DNA from: an uncultured Lentisphaeria bacterium | GTDB lineage: Bacteria; Verrucomicrobiota; Lentisphaeria; Victivallales; UBA1829 | Length of the DNA: 64,000 nucleotides | Assembly (NCBI GenBank): GCA_905197955.1 | Contig: CAJKAR010000024.1 | Span: 10,198 to 74,197, forward strand | Direction: 5' to 3' | Part shown: positions 26,045 through 34,763 of the stretch, piece after piece | Position numbering within the stretch: the first letter of the stretch is position 1 | Layout of the letters: each line of letters starts with the position of its first letter | Translations under genes and position numbers: made by a program | Notes under the pieces: model-generated | Database searches by the model: none | Told to the model about the DNA's origin: nothing | Seen by the model: only the letters and a program-made list of their open reading frames with translations

Positions 26045-26120
26045 TGGAAAAATTTCCATTTTGTGCTCTTGACAAATTTCCCCTTTTATTATATAATGAG
26101 AGAAGATGGAAATTTTTCCA
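26045..26120 (+). promoter_or_regulatory. Consensus promoter flanked by twin palindromes (pilin-GH5-GH5 operon)
   Basis: TTGACA (26069-26074), 17 bases, TATAAT (26092-26097) is a perfect sigma70 promoter. It is bracketed by TGGAAAAATTTCCA (26045-26058) and its exact reverse complement TGGAAATTTTTCCA (26107-26120). Each is a palindrome with 6-bp arms around two A/T bases. Centres are 62 bases apart, close to six helical turns. The downstream copy covers about +3 to +16. Two in-phase sites around a very strong promoter suggest repression, possibly by bridging. The repressor is not identifiable from the neighbours. Confidence 0.75.
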
Positions 26121-26135
26121 GAAAGGGTTGAACTG

Positions 26136-26957
26136 ATGATGAATAAAATGGAGAAGGGAAGTGCCGCAGTGATGAAGATACAAAATAAGAAAATGGACTT
26201 TTCCGGAGCGGAGCGGGAAAGTAGAAGAAGGTTCTTGTGTGGTGGATTCTTCACACTGATAGAACTCCTTGTGGTAATAGCAATTATAGCGATCCTTTCT
26301 GCGATTCTTCTTCCTGCCTTGAACAGTGCCAGAGAGAAGGCTCGCGGGATCTCCTGCGTGAATAATTTGAAGCAGCTCGGGCTTTCCTTTCATGCGTATG
26401 CGGATGATTTTGATGGTTTTTCCCCATACAACTGTCCGGATTCAACCGGCGATAAAAAATCCTGGAAAAGCCGGTTATATGAGTTGAACTACATAAAAAC
26501 GTATCAATCGACCCGCTGTCCGGTGAAACCTTTTGCCAACGAGTCGTTGAACTGGGCAGATAACAACCGCGGAACCGGATATGGAGTTTCCAATGGCTGG
26601 TGGATCTCTTTTGCCTCATGCATTGATTTCAAGAAGGTTGGAACCAGTACAGATGGCCGTTCCCAGGGGAGCGCATGGCGGGGAACGGTGCCCAGAAGTC
26701 CTTCCGCTTTTGCAATGCTTTCCGATTCTCAGCGAGTTATGAATACGACCACATGGGAGTTTTATTACCAGACCACAACGGTGGCTTATCCCAATAACAA
26801 TGATGCAACTTCAAAGCAGACGACCGGTGTCGTGCTCCGGCATAATAAACGATGCAATGTCGCTGCGGTGGATGGCCATGTTTCCGCTCAGAGCTATGCG
26901 CAGTTGACAGATGTGAATCTGTTTAACAATGCCGTCATTCATGAGATCTCAAGGTGA
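26136..26957 (+). CDS. Prepilin-like protein with H-x9-DG motif (third locus)
   Basis: The protein has 273 residues from the ATG at 26136, which has GAAAGGG eight bases upstream. The ATG at 26106 would fall at the transcription start, and 26172 is a possible later start. A long basic leader precedes the prepilin motif FTLIELLVVIAIIAIL. The mature part contains EKARGISCVNNLKQLGLSFH, common to this family, and ends with the H-x9-DG element HNKRCNVAAVDGH. It is the first gene of an operon with two secreted GH5-type enzymes; the next gene starts five bases after its stop. The soluble domain differs from the 8.5- and 11.4-kb copies, so this is not a recent duplicate of them. Confidence 0.9.
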   Translation: MMNKMEKGSAAVMKIQNKKMDFSGAERESRRRFLCGGFFTLIELLVVIAIIAILSAILLPALNSAREKARGISCVNNLKQLGLSFHAYADDFDGFSPYNCPDSTGDKKSWKSRLYELNYIKTYQSTRCPVKPFANESLNWADNNRGTGYGVSNGWWISFASCIDFKKVGTSTDGRSQGSAWRGTVPRSPSAFAMLSDSQRVMNTTTWEFYYQTTTVAYPNNNDATSKQTTGVVLRHNKRCNVAAVDGHVSAQSYAQLTDVNLFNNAVIHEISR

Positions 26958-26962
26958 CGTAG

Positions 26963-28492
26963 ATGAAAAAAATTTTTGTATCTGTATTTTGCCTGACACT
27001 GTCGCTTGTCGGGGCATCTCGTTCTCCTGTTGAAATCCTGGATTGGAAGCCGGGGGAGGGCACTGTTCTTGAAAATGGACGTCTGATGATCCATGTGCCG
27101 GAGGATCGAAAGAATGGGGCAAATCTTTCCTCATTCCGTTTGAATTTGAAGCGGCACGCCGGAGAAATGCTGACGGGAAAGGTGCGTGTGACGAGTTCTT
27201 TGAAAGGCGATTTTTCAAGGAAAGATGCTGGTATTCAGATCCGGATTTCGTACCGAGCGGATGATGACAGTCATGACCGGCTGGGAGGAGGTTTTTTTTC
27301 GGAAAAGGAGTTCCGGACCGGTGTCCTGGAATTCCCCCTTGCTCTGGATCCTCATGCGGAATTCTGCAAAGTGGAGCTTGGTCCGGTGAATTGCAGCGGA
27401 CGAGTGGAATTCGATCTTGCTTCTCTGGAATTCGAAACTCTTTTCCGCAAGGAGAATGCAGACTGGATCTGCGAATATTCCGATGAGGTTCGGAAGCGTC
27501 CGATGCGACGCGGTGTCATGAGTCCGATTGTCAATCAGGCGAACGAAGAGAACTTCAAGGTCCTCAGACAGTGGAATGTGAATCTGATGCGTCTTCAGTT
27601 GAATACCTCGGATGAGTATGCCAGAACTCGTCCGGAATTTTATCGGAAATTTATAGATGGAAAAATCGAAAACGAGATTCCCAAAGTTCTTGACCTCGGA
27701 GCCAAATACGGGATTAAAATCATTCTCGATCTCCATACGGTTCCCGGAAGTGCCCGCATGACCGGGGACTCCGATGGTATTTACGGAAATCCGGATGCCG
27801 TGAATGAGTTCATTCGGATCTGGACGCGGATTGCCGCAAAATTCAGGAACCATCCGGCTCTCTACGGATACGATCTCATCAATGAACCCAAACAGTTCCG
27901 AAAAGCCTCGATTGATTACTGGACGCTCCAGAAAAAAGCGGCAGAGGCCATCCGCAGAATCGATCCGGAAACTCCCATTTATGTGGAATCAAACATGATG
28001 GACAGCCCTCTGAGTTTTTATTATCTATCGCCGCTGAAACTGAAAAATATCATCTATGAGTGCCATTTTTACGAGCCGTTCGATTATACCCACTTTTTTA
28101 TTCGGAAGCAGCAGGATCTGGACAGCGGCAAGCTGAAGTACCGGGAATATCCCGGATGGTTTTACGGAACCTTCTGGGGATCGGATCTGATTCAGATAAA
28201 AAAGAAACTTTCTTATGTGCGAGCGTTTGAAGCAAGGCATCAGGCGAAAATTTTTGTGGGTGAATTTTCCGCATTCGCCTGTGCTCCCGGGGCGGAGAAG
28301 TATCTGGAGGACTGCATCCGGGTCTTCGAGGAGTACGGCTGGGATTGGACATATCATGCGTTTCGGGAAGGGACTCTCTGGAGCGTTGAACACGATGGAT
28401 CGGCTCTGGATGTCATGAAACCGGCGGAAACAACAAAACGGAAAACGGTATTGTTGAATGCCTTCCGGAAAAATCAAAAGGAATTCAAATGA
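26963..28492 (+). CDS. Secreted GH5-type glycoside hydrolase (tandem copy 1)
   Basis: The 509-residue protein has a signal peptide (~1-18), an N-terminal beta-rich region (~20-160) that may bind carbohydrate, and a GH5/clan GH-A barrel. The acid/base is E308 in YGYDLINEPKQ and the nucleophile E434 in IFVGEFSAFA. KIILDLHTVPG and YECHFYEPFDYTHF are other recognisable strand ends. It is 5 bases downstream of the prepilin-like gene, whose end carries the ribosome site, and overlaps the next enzyme by four bases (ATGA). Cellulase-, mannanase- or xylan-active GH5 subfamilies are all possible. Confidence 0.9.
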   Translation: MKKIFVSVFCLTLSLVGASRSPVEILDWKPGEGTVLENGRLMIHVPEDRKNGANLSSFRLNLKRHAGEMLTGKVRVTSSLKGDFSRKDAGIQIRISYRADDDSHDRLGGGFFSEKEFRTGVLEFPLALDPHAEFCKVELGPVNCSGRVEFDLASLEFETLFRKENADWICEYSDEVRKRPMRRGVMSPIVNQANEENFKVLRQWNVNLMRLQLNTSDEYARTRPEFYRKFIDGKIENEIPKVLDLGAKYGIKIILDLHTVPGSARMTGDSDGIYGNPDAVNEFIRIWTRIAAKFRNHPALYGYDLINEPKQFRKASIDYWTLQKKAAEAIRRIDPETPIYVESNMMDSPLSFYYLSPLKLKNIIYECHFYEPFDYTHFFIRKQQDLDSGKLKYREYPGWFYGTFWGSDLIQIKKKLSYVRAFEARHQAKIFVGEFSAFACAPGAEKYLEDCIRVFEEYGWDWTYHAFREGTLWSVEHDGSALDVMKPAETTKRKTVLLNAFRKNQKEFK

Positions 28493-29997
28493 AAAAACTG
28501 CTTCTATTTTTGTTTACGTTCTGCGTTTTTGTCTGCGCGGAAGATGTAAAGGTGGATTTCAGAAAGGCAAAGCTGACAAATCATGCAAAGATTGAAAACG
28601 GGATCCTGATCTGTGATGTGCCCTCAGATGAGAGGAAAGGATTTCATGGTCTTTTTGTTCCTGTGAACCTGAAAGACGTTGTCAATGGCTATGTTGTCTG
28701 GACGGTGAGCGGGCAGGGCTGGAATCTTTCCAGACCCGCGGTTCGGAATTCCGGACATAAATTCATGCTGGTCCATCCCGCCGCGGATGGCAGAAAATTG
28801 TACGCGGAAAGCAATGGAAAGTACGGTACGTTTCAGAAAAGAGAATTTTCCTTTGGATCCATGGTGGAAAACGGGAAGGGGGAGGCGGTTCTGCGTATCG
28901 GAATAGAAAATGTTTCCGGACGGATGGTATATGATCTGAAGAACTTTTCTGCCGTGGTCAGATATATAAAAGAGAATGCAGATCATTTGTGTGAGTATTC
29001 CGATGCGGTCCGGAACCGTCCGGTTCGGCGCGGTGTCATGAGTCCGATTGTCGATCAGGCGAACGAGGAGAATTTCAAAGTCCTCAAACAGTGGAATGTG
29101 AACCTGATGCGTCTTCAGTTGAATACCTCCATTGCGATTGCACGGGATCCGGTCCGCTATCGGAAATTTATTGACGGGAAGATCGAAAACGTGATTCCGA
29201 AAGTGCTCGATCTGGGAAAAAAATATGGAATTTACATCATTCTGGACCTGCACACAGTTCCTGGCACAGGAAATACACGCTGGAATCCCTGTCTTTTCGA
29301 TGATGCGGAACGTGTCGCGGAGTTCGTCCGGATCTGGGAGCGGATCGCAAAGAAATTCAGGAATCATCCCGCTCTTTACGGATACGATCTGATCAATGAG
29401 CCGAATGAACAGCGTCCTGTGAAGTTCAGCTACTGGGAGGTGCAGCGTCTTGCTGCCGAAGCAATCCGGAAAATTGATCCTGAGACCCCCATTTATCTGG
29501 AATCCAACCACCTCTGTTCACCGTACACCTACACCTATCTGTCCCCCTTGAAACTGAAGAACATCATTTACGAATTTCACTGGTATGATCCGTTCCTTTA
29601 TACGCACACCGCTTATACGTCCAAGGATCAGTCGGCGGGAAGGAAAATGGCATCATATCCCGGAATTTTTTATGGCGCGGAATGGGATTTCAAGTCGATG
29701 CGCGGGCGCTTGATCCGATCCATCCGAGCGTTTCAGGAGAAGCACAGAGCCCGGATTTTTGTCGGAGAATTTTCTGCACGCGCCTCAGCTCCCGGTGCAG
29801 AACGATATTTGCAGGACTCCATCCGGATTTTCGAGGAATTCGGATGGGATTGGACCTACCATGCCTTCCGGGAATCTAAAATCTGGAGCCTGGAATATGA
29901 AGGCCACACCGATGACACGCTGGTTCCTTCCCGAGACAATCTGCGGAAACGGGTTCTGCTGGAAGGGTTCCGGAAAAACCGGAGCGAAACTCCCTGA
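28489..29997 (+). CDS. Secreted GH5-type glycoside hydrolase (tandem copy 2)
   Basis: The 502-residue protein has a signal peptide ending near residue 17. It shares the catalytic domain of the preceding gene, including long identical runs such as RRGVMSPIV and the YGYDLINEP block. The acid/base is E304 and the nucleophile E427 (IFVGEFSARA). The N-terminal ~160 residues diverge clearly from copy 1, which suggests that the two tandem enzymes share a catalytic chemistry but bind different parts of the substrate. The start codon overlaps the stop of copy 1. The gene ends four bases from the convergent queH. Confidence 0.9.
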   Translation: MKKLLLFLFTFCVFVCAEDVKVDFRKAKLTNHAKIENGILICDVPSDERKGFHGLFVPVNLKDVVNGYVVWTVSGQGWNLSRPAVRNSGHKFMLVHPAADGRKLYAESNGKYGTFQKREFSFGSMVENGKGEAVLRIGIENVSGRMVYDLKNFSAVVRYIKENADHLCEYSDAVRNRPVRRGVMSPIVDQANEENFKVLKQWNVNLMRLQLNTSIAIARDPVRYRKFIDGKIENVIPKVLDLGKKYGIYIILDLHTVPGTGNTRWNPCLFDDAERVAEFVRIWERIAKKFRNHPALYGYDLINEPNEQRPVKFSYWEVQRLAAEAIRKIDPETPIYLESNHLCSPYTYTYLSPLKLKNIIYEFHWYDPFLYTHTAYTSKDQSAGRKMASYPGIFYGAEWDFKSMRGRLIRSIRAFQEKHRARIFVGEFSARASAPGAERYLQDSIRIFEEFGWDWTYHAFRESKIWSLEYEGHTDDTLVPSRDNLRKRVLLEGFRKNRSETP

Positions 29998-30001
29998 AAA
30001 A

Positions 30002-30529
30002 TCATTTCCGTTCGGAAAATTCGCATCCGCAGAAATTCTGTCGGTAGAGTTCCAGTTCCCGGCTGAGTTCCAGAGAACGTTTGAATCCGTCCTGCTTTTT
30101 GAAGTTGTACGCTTCGAACCGGGGATCGTTTTCGCAGAGACGGAAGATCGTTTCGGATTTCTTGTGCGGACTGACCGTCAGTGTGGTGGCATAGTTCATA
30201 TCCAGTTCCAGAGCCTTCTCCGCAGTCCGTTTCAGCGACCAGGCAAAACAGGCGGTGCAGCGGAGTCCACGTTCCGGCTGTTCCGCAAAACGTTCCACGT
30301 GCGAAACATGTTCCAGCCAGTCCGCATGGCAATATGGATCGACAAGCAGATCCAGCGAAAATACTTCCGCGAATTTCCGCACCGAATCAAGCCGTTTTTC
30401 AAATTCGGCCTCCGTCGTAATATTGGAATTGGAAAAGAAAAGTGTGACCTCTCTTTTTTCCGCCAGCAGACGCTCAATGCAACCGCAGGCGCAGGGGGCA
30501 CAGCAGGTGTGAAGCAGAAGTTTTTTCAT
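30002..30529 (-). CDS. queH: Epoxyqueuosine reductase QueH
   Basis: This 175-residue cytoplasmic enzyme performs the last step of queuosine biosynthesis, reducing epoxyqueuosine in tRNA. Its cysteine pattern is that of QueH (DUF208): HTCCAPC near the start (C9, C10, C13), a central CTAC (C91, C94) and NFCGCE near the end (C167, C169). These hold an iron-sulfur cluster and a second iron. The phosphate-binding style start KKLLLHTCC also fits. No other queuosine gene is in the window. It follows the ferritin gene on the minus strand after a hairpin. Confidence 0.93.
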   Translation of the reverse strand: MKKLLLHTCCAPCACGCIERLLAEKREVTLFFSNSNITTEAEFEKRLDSVRKFAEVFSLDLLVDPYCHADWLEHVSHVERFAEQPERGLRCTACFAWSLKRTAEKALELDMNYATTLTVSPHKKSETIFRLCENDPRFEAYNFKKQDGFKRSLELSRELELYRQNFCGCEFSERK

Positions 30530-30552
30530 GGGAATGCGATCATCTCTTTGAA

Positions 30553-30588
30553 TTCCCCGTCCCTCCGGGCTTCGGCAAAGACGGGGAA
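30553..30588 (-). terminator. Hairpin between ferritin and queH genes
   Basis: TTCCCCGTC (30553-30561) and GACGGGGAA (30580-30588) form a 9-bp stem 15 bases past the ferritin stop at 30603. No long T-run follows. It may terminate the ferritin transcript or act as a 3'-end structure. Confidence 0.5.
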
Positions 30589-30602
30589 GGGGATGGTTGT
30601 GG

Positions 30603-31127
30603 TCAGAGGGTTGCCTGCGCGGCTGCAGGAACGGTCGGAGCGGCTCTCAAACCGAGTTCCTTGTCGATGAAGAGAAGCGCCTCTCTGGAATTTTCCGCCA
30701 GTTCGAGCTTGTCGATGATCTGCTGAACACTGCGTTCCTCCTGCACCTGTTCCGTGACGAAGAAGTTGAGGAAAGTCAGCGTGGCAAACTGGCTGTTTTT
30801 CATCGCCAGCGCGCAGAGCTGATTGATGCGTCCAGTGACGATCCGCTCATGTTTGAGCGCAAGTTCGAACGCCTCTTTCGCGGATTTGACTTTGGTAGAG
30901 ACCTTGTCGATTTTTCCCAGTTCGATTTCCGCATCCTGATCGTTCAGGTAGTTGTAGAAGATGTTTGCGTGGATGAGTTCTTCATCGACCTGCATTCTCA
31001 TCCAGTGCGCCGCACCCGGAAGTTTGAGCTTTTCGAGCGCCGCGGAGAGTCCCAGATAGATGTAGGAGGAGTAGAGTTCGAAGACCATCTGATCGTTGAT
31101 GGCTCTTGCCAGTTCCTTGCTGATCAT
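30603..31127 (-). CDS. Ferritin (bacterial FtnA type)
   Basis: The protein has 174 residues from the ATG at 31127, preceded by AAGGCGG; the longer frame upstream is not ferritin-like. It forms a four-helix bundle with the ferroxidase-centre pattern of bacterial non-haem ferritins: the first-helix Glu in MVFELYSSYIYL, then EEL-x-HA in VDEELIHANIFY, and the later glutamates in ALKHERIVTGRI and TEQVQEERSVQQI. The last ~10 residues are an Ala/Pro-rich tail. It stores iron as a 24-mer, fitting the feo system at the start of the window. Confidence 0.95.
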   Translation of the reverse strand: MISKELARAINDQMVFELYSSYIYLGLSAALEKLKLPGAAHWMRMQVDEELIHANIFYNYLNDQDAEIELGKIDKVSTKVKSAKEAFELALKHERIVTGRINQLCALAMKNSQFATLTFLNFFVTEQVQEERSVQQIIDKLELAENSREALLFIDKELGLRAAPTVPAAAQATL

Positions 31128-31170
31128 GTTGTACCGCCTTTCTGTTGGTTTGTATAGGAAAAGAAAACTG

Positions 31171-31677
31171 TCATTGCAGATCCGGATACAGGTAGTGCCA
31201 GAAGCCGACATCGCAGAATCTCTGAAATTTGAATCCGGCCTTCGGCAGCGTGCCCGACGGCAGAAAGCCCATTTTCTCGTGAAAACCGATGCTTGCCTTG
31301 TTTTCCAGTGTGATGCAGGCAACCAGTCCGGTCAGATCCGGCCGCTTTTCTCTGGCCATCCGGATGAGTTCCTCATAGAGCATTTTTCCCAATCCCCTGT
31401 GCAGGCAATGCGGCGAAAGATAGATGGTCGTTTCCGCAAGCCGGTATGCGGAAGGATCACGGAAACGGGAGATATAAGCAAAGCCGGCGATTCCCTCTGT
31501 TTCGTCTACTGCCACAAGAAACGGATATATCCGGCGAACCGCTTCGAATTTTTCCAGAATCTCTTTCTGTGAGTATTCATTTTCGCGAAAGGTCGCCGTC
31601 GAATTTCGGATGTAATAGTTGTAGATTTCCCTGATTTTTCCGAGATCCGCCGGGGATGCTTCTCTGATCCTGACCAT
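31171..31677 (-). CDS. GNAT-family N-acetyltransferase (phosphinothricin acetyltransferase-like)
   Basis: The protein has 168 residues from the ATG at 31677, with GAGAGCGGTG upstream; a longer in-frame start has no homology. It matches the PAT/Bar branch of GNATs. The N-terminal MVRIREASPADLGKIREIYN is typical, the acetyl-CoA loop is in HRGLGKMLYEEL, and CITLENKASIGFHEKMGF forms the late helix-strand. It lies just upstream of ferritin on the same strand and may be co-transcribed with it. Substrates of housekeeping members are often methionine derivatives or other small amines; none is implied here. Confidence 0.88.
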   Translation of the reverse strand: MVRIREASPADLGKIREIYNYYIRNSTATFRENEYSQKEILEKFEAVRRIYPFLVAVDETEGIAGFAYISRFRDPSAYRLAETTIYLSPHCLHRGLGKMLYEELIRMAREKRPDLTGLVACITLENKASIGFHEKMGFLPSGTLPKAGFKFQRFCDVGFWHYLYPDLQ

Positions 31678-31831
31678 TTTCACCGCTCTCTTTCCGTGTT
31701 TGCCGTAATGGAACATGGATGCCGATTATGAATAGGAGTAATATACCAAAACATTTCATTTTTAGCAAGGGAACTCAATGGAAAAACAGGAAAATGTGAG
31801 AGGGCGGAAAGGGAAAATGGAAAAGTATTTT

Positions 31832-32722
31832 TTACTTGTTCCGTTTTGTCCGGTACTGTCCCGGAGTGACGGAATAGACGCGGCGGAACTGGCGGATGAA
31901 ATAACTCATATTGCGGAATCCCGCATCATCGGCGATCTCCTTCAGCGGATGTTCCGTATGAAGCAGATCGTGCGCGGCCTGAAGCAGACGTTTCCGACGG
32001 ATGAATTCATTGACCGGCATGCCGTATTCCGCTTCGAAACAGCGGTAGAAATGGCGACGGCTCAGTCCGCATCGCCGAGCCAGTTCCTCCACTCGGAACG
32101 GCGTCCGTAGCTGTTCCGAGATCAGTGTTTCCGCCAGCCACACCGGATTGTGTTTCGGCATCCCTCCTGGCAGCGCGCGGAAGAGATCTGGAAAATTCTC
32201 CCGGAAAATTGCGACGAGAAGCAGACGGAGCTTCAGATTGAGCTCTTCTGCGTCCAGCACATCCGGCGGCCTGCTCAGCAGCTCCTGCACTTCCGCCGCT
32301 TCCCGTCCTCTGCTACCGAGCAGAGAGTATTTCCGTTTGCGGACCGCCTCCAGAAAACGCCGATCGTCTTCCGGAGCCGCTCCGCTGACCGTCAGCATGA
32401 ATCCTAGAATCAGCACATTCTCACAGGTGTTCCGCCGGAAATGCTTCTGATACGGGGGAATGAAGACATAGCCGTTGTCATTTTCTTTCAGAGATACCGT
32501 CTGCTCTTCGCGGCGGATCCAATAATCGACCTTCCCATCGGTCAGAAAAGAGAGTTCCCAGAAACGGTGCGTGTGAATCGGCAGTTCACAGGGGTTCCGT
32601 TCCGGATAATAGAGAAAATATTCGATCAGGATATTGTAATTCCCGATCCGGAGTTCCCGGTTCCGCAGAACGGCTTCGCGGAGACGGTTGTTGCGTTCCA
32701 AGATTTCCCCGTCGGAGAGCAT
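31832..32722 (-). CDS. AraC-family transcriptional regulator
   Basis: The protein has 296 residues from the ATG at 32722, chosen because AAAGGA is eight bases upstream; an ATG 18 bases earlier is also open. The N-terminal half has a cupin-like sensor (HTHRFWELSFLTDGKVDYWI). The C-terminal half carries two helix-turn-helix units: FRVEELARRCGLSRRHFYRC and LKEIADDAGFRNMSYFIRQF. The family end is VYSVTPGQYR. It is divergent from the sialidase-like gene, with the direct repeat AATGGCAC between them, and is the likely regulator of that gene. Confidence 0.9.
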   Translation of the reverse strand: MLSDGEILERNNRLREAVLRNRELRIGNYNILIEYFLYYPERNPCELPIHTHRFWELSFLTDGKVDYWIRREEQTVSLKENDNGYVFIPPYQKHFRRNTCENVLILGFMLTVSGAAPEDDRRFLEAVRKRKYSLLGSRGREAAEVQELLSRPPDVLDAEELNLKLRLLLVAIFRENFPDLFRALPGGMPKHNPVWLAETLISEQLRTPFRVEELARRCGLSRRHFYRCFEAEYGMPVNEFIRRKRLLQAAHDLLHTEHPLKEIADDAGFRNMSYFIRQFRRVYSVTPGQYRTKRNK

Positions 32723-32813
32723 TTGCCATATCCTTTCCATATCTTTTTCATTTTTCTATATCTGATAAGGAAGATATCCCGTCCCGTGGATTTGTCAATG
32801 AAGAAAACAGGAA

Positions 32814-32842
32814 AAATGGCACGATCGTGTTAAGAATGGCAC
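32814..32842 (+). promoter_or_regulatory. 20-bp-spaced direct repeat between araC-type and sialidase-like genes
   Basis: AATGGCAC occurs at 32815-32822 and 32835-32842, exactly 20 bases apart on the same strand. Direct repeats about two helical turns apart are the usual target of AraC-family activators. A weak promoter-like pair (TTGCGT and TATGGT) lies just downstream, before the sialidase-like gene. Confidence 0.5.
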
Positions 32843-32917
32843 ATTGCTTCTCTTGCGTTCCCTTGTTTTTCGGTCTATGGTTCCAGCAAGCGACTTTTCA
32901 GGAGAAAGGAGTTCAAA

Positions 32918-34621
32918 ATGAGAGACGATTGGCGGAATGTAGAACGCGGGAACCGGATCCCGACCATCCATTACTGTGATCAGCCTTATCTGGTGAAAAC
33001 CGATGACGATGCATGGCTCTGCTGTGTTACGACCGGTCCCGGGAACGAAGGCGAGGAGGGACAGCATGTCATTACGCTCCGGAGCCGGGATCAGGGGAAG
33101 AGCTGGCAGGATGTCGTCAAGGTCGAACCCGACTGTCCATACGAGAATTCCTATGCGGTATTGCTGAAAGCCCCGTCCGGCAGAATTTTCATCTTCTACA
33201 ATCACAACACCGACAACGTTCGCGAGGCGTTGTTCATGGACGGCAAAACCTCCTTCAAACGAGTCGATTCCCTCGGCCATTTTGTGTACAAATACAGCGA
33301 TGACAACGGACTTTCGTGGAGCTCCCGGCGCTGTGAACTGCCGATCCGTCTGTTTCAGTGCGACCGTGAAAACGTCTACGGCGGAACTCTCTGCTATTTC
33401 TGGAACGTGGGTCATCCATTTATTCACGAAGGTTCTGTGTATGTCTCGCTGAACAAGATCGGGAAAATGAGCGAAGTCGGCTTTTTCCATCAGGATGAGG
33501 GTGTTCTGCTGAAAAGTTCCGATCTGCTGACCGTCGACGATCCCGCTGCGGCATCGTGGGAGACCCTTCCCGACGGCGATATCGGCCTGCGGACTCCTCC
33601 CGGCGGCGGAACTGTTGCCGAGGAACATAACATTCTCCCGCTCAGCGACGGTTCCTTCTATGACACCTTCCGTACCACGGACGGCGTTCCTGTGGAAGCC
33701 TTCAGCCGTGATGGCGGGCATACCTGGCCGATTCTCCGCTGGATGAAACGCGCCAACGGACGCGATGTAAAGCATCCCCGTGCCGCGAATTTTGCATGGC
33801 GCTGTTCTAACGGAAAATATCTTTACTGGTTCCACAACCAGGGCGGGCGTCGGTTCATCAACATGGATAACGCATGGAGCGACCGTAATCCGGTCTGGCT
33901 TCTTCCCGGTGTGGAATATGATTCTCCGGAAGGCCGGATGATCCGCTGGGGCGAGCCTGAGATCCTTCTTTATCATGAGGATCTCCGCAAGGGGATGAGT
34001 TATCCGGATCTGCTGGAGGATCAGGGCCGCTATTTCTTTTCGGAGACGGAGAAGACGGTTGCCCGTACCCATGAGATCCCCGCCTCTTTTCTCCGCAAAA
34101 TGTGGGATGTCCTGGAAGGAAAGACGATCACGATTGATTCTCCGCTTCTTCTGGAATCGGAGGGCGGAAAGGAGTTTCCTCCTCAGGTCCTGCCGGATCT
34201 CAGTGAGGGGAATGGGTTTTCGTTTGAACTGGAACTGGCGGAGAGAGTTCCCGGCATTCTTTTCGATTCCACGGGAACGGACGGACGCGGCATTCGGATT
34301 GAATATTCGGAGAGTTGCCGGCTCGTGGTTACGATAAACGATTCCCGTCAGGAGATACGGGCCGTCAGCGAGAGTGTGCCGGATCTGCGGAAAGCTGTGG
34401 TGATTGCTGACGGCGGCCCCTGCATTCTCCGTTTTGTCGCGGACGGAACTTTTCTGGACGGCGGGGATGAATTCCAGTTCGGCTGGCGTCGTTTTCCTCC
34501 GCAGCTGCGGAACAACTGTTCGAATTCCGCGCCCTGGCGGATCGGAAAAACGGTGAAGTGTCTTGCCGTCCGCTCCACCGCCCTGATGACAGCGGAGGCG
34601 ATTTTCCTGACGAAATCCTGA
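32918..34621 (+). CDS. Sialidase-like (BNR/Asp-box beta-propeller) protein
   Basis: The 567-residue protein has no signal peptide. It has an RIP-type motif near the start (R13-I-P15) and three Asp boxes: SRDQGKSW, SDDNGLSW and SRDGGHTW. This indicates a six-bladed propeller as in exo-sialidases (GH33) and relatives. From ~residue 400 a separate beta-sandwich domain follows, like that at the end of GH32/GH33 proteins. The catalytic Arg triad and Tyr/Glu pair cannot be assigned by eye, so hydrolysis of sialic acid is probable rather than shown. AAAGGAG precedes the ATG by six bases. Neighbours fit glycan use: an AraC regulator, an ABC importer and two sialate O-acetylesterases. Confidence 0.75.
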   Translation: MRDDWRNVERGNRIPTIHYCDQPYLVKTDDDAWLCCVTTGPGNEGEEGQHVITLRSRDQGKSWQDVVKVEPDCPYENSYAVLLKAPSGRIFIFYNHNTDNVREALFMDGKTSFKRVDSLGHFVYKYSDDNGLSWSSRRCELPIRLFQCDRENVYGGTLCYFWNVGHPFIHEGSVYVSLNKIGKMSEVGFFHQDEGVLLKSSDLLTVDDPAAASWETLPDGDIGLRTPPGGGTVAEEHNILPLSDGSFYDTFRTTDGVPVEAFSRDGGHTWPILRWMKRANGRDVKHPRAANFAWRCSNGKYLYWFHNQGGRRFINMDNAWSDRNPVWLLPGVEYDSPEGRMIRWGEPEILLYHEDLRKGMSYPDLLEDQGRYFFSETEKTVARTHEIPASFLRKMWDVLEGKTITIDSPLLLESEGGKEFPPQVLPDLSEGNGFSFELELAERVPGILFDSTGTDGRGIRIEYSESCRLVVTINDSRQEIRAVSESVPDLRKAVVIADGGPCILRFVADGTFLDGGDEFQFGWRRFPPQLRNNCSNSAPWRIGKTVKCLAVRSTALMTAEAIFLTKS

Positions 34622-34694
34622 TCGCCTTTGTTTCCGTTCGTCCGGCAGTTCCGGGAAATAGATTCAAGTTTTTCTCTTTTTCCTTCCGAATGGC

Positions 34695-34722
34695 TTGTTT
34701 TTATGGCAAAGCGGATTACATT
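34695..34722 (+). promoter_or_regulatory. Possible promoter of the ABC importer genes
   Basis: TTGTTT (34695-34700) and TACATT (34717-34722) are 16 bases apart, 41 bases before the binding-protein start. The match is moderate, so read-through from the sialidase-like gene is equally possible. Confidence 0.35.
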
Positions 34723-34763
34723 TACTGCTTTGAAACAATGGAACCATTCAGGATATTCAAGGA

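Noticed and set aside
31128..31322. 65-residue N-terminal extension of ferritin
   Set aside because: It overlaps the GNAT gene and has no ferritin-like sequence; AAGGCGG marks the start at 31127.
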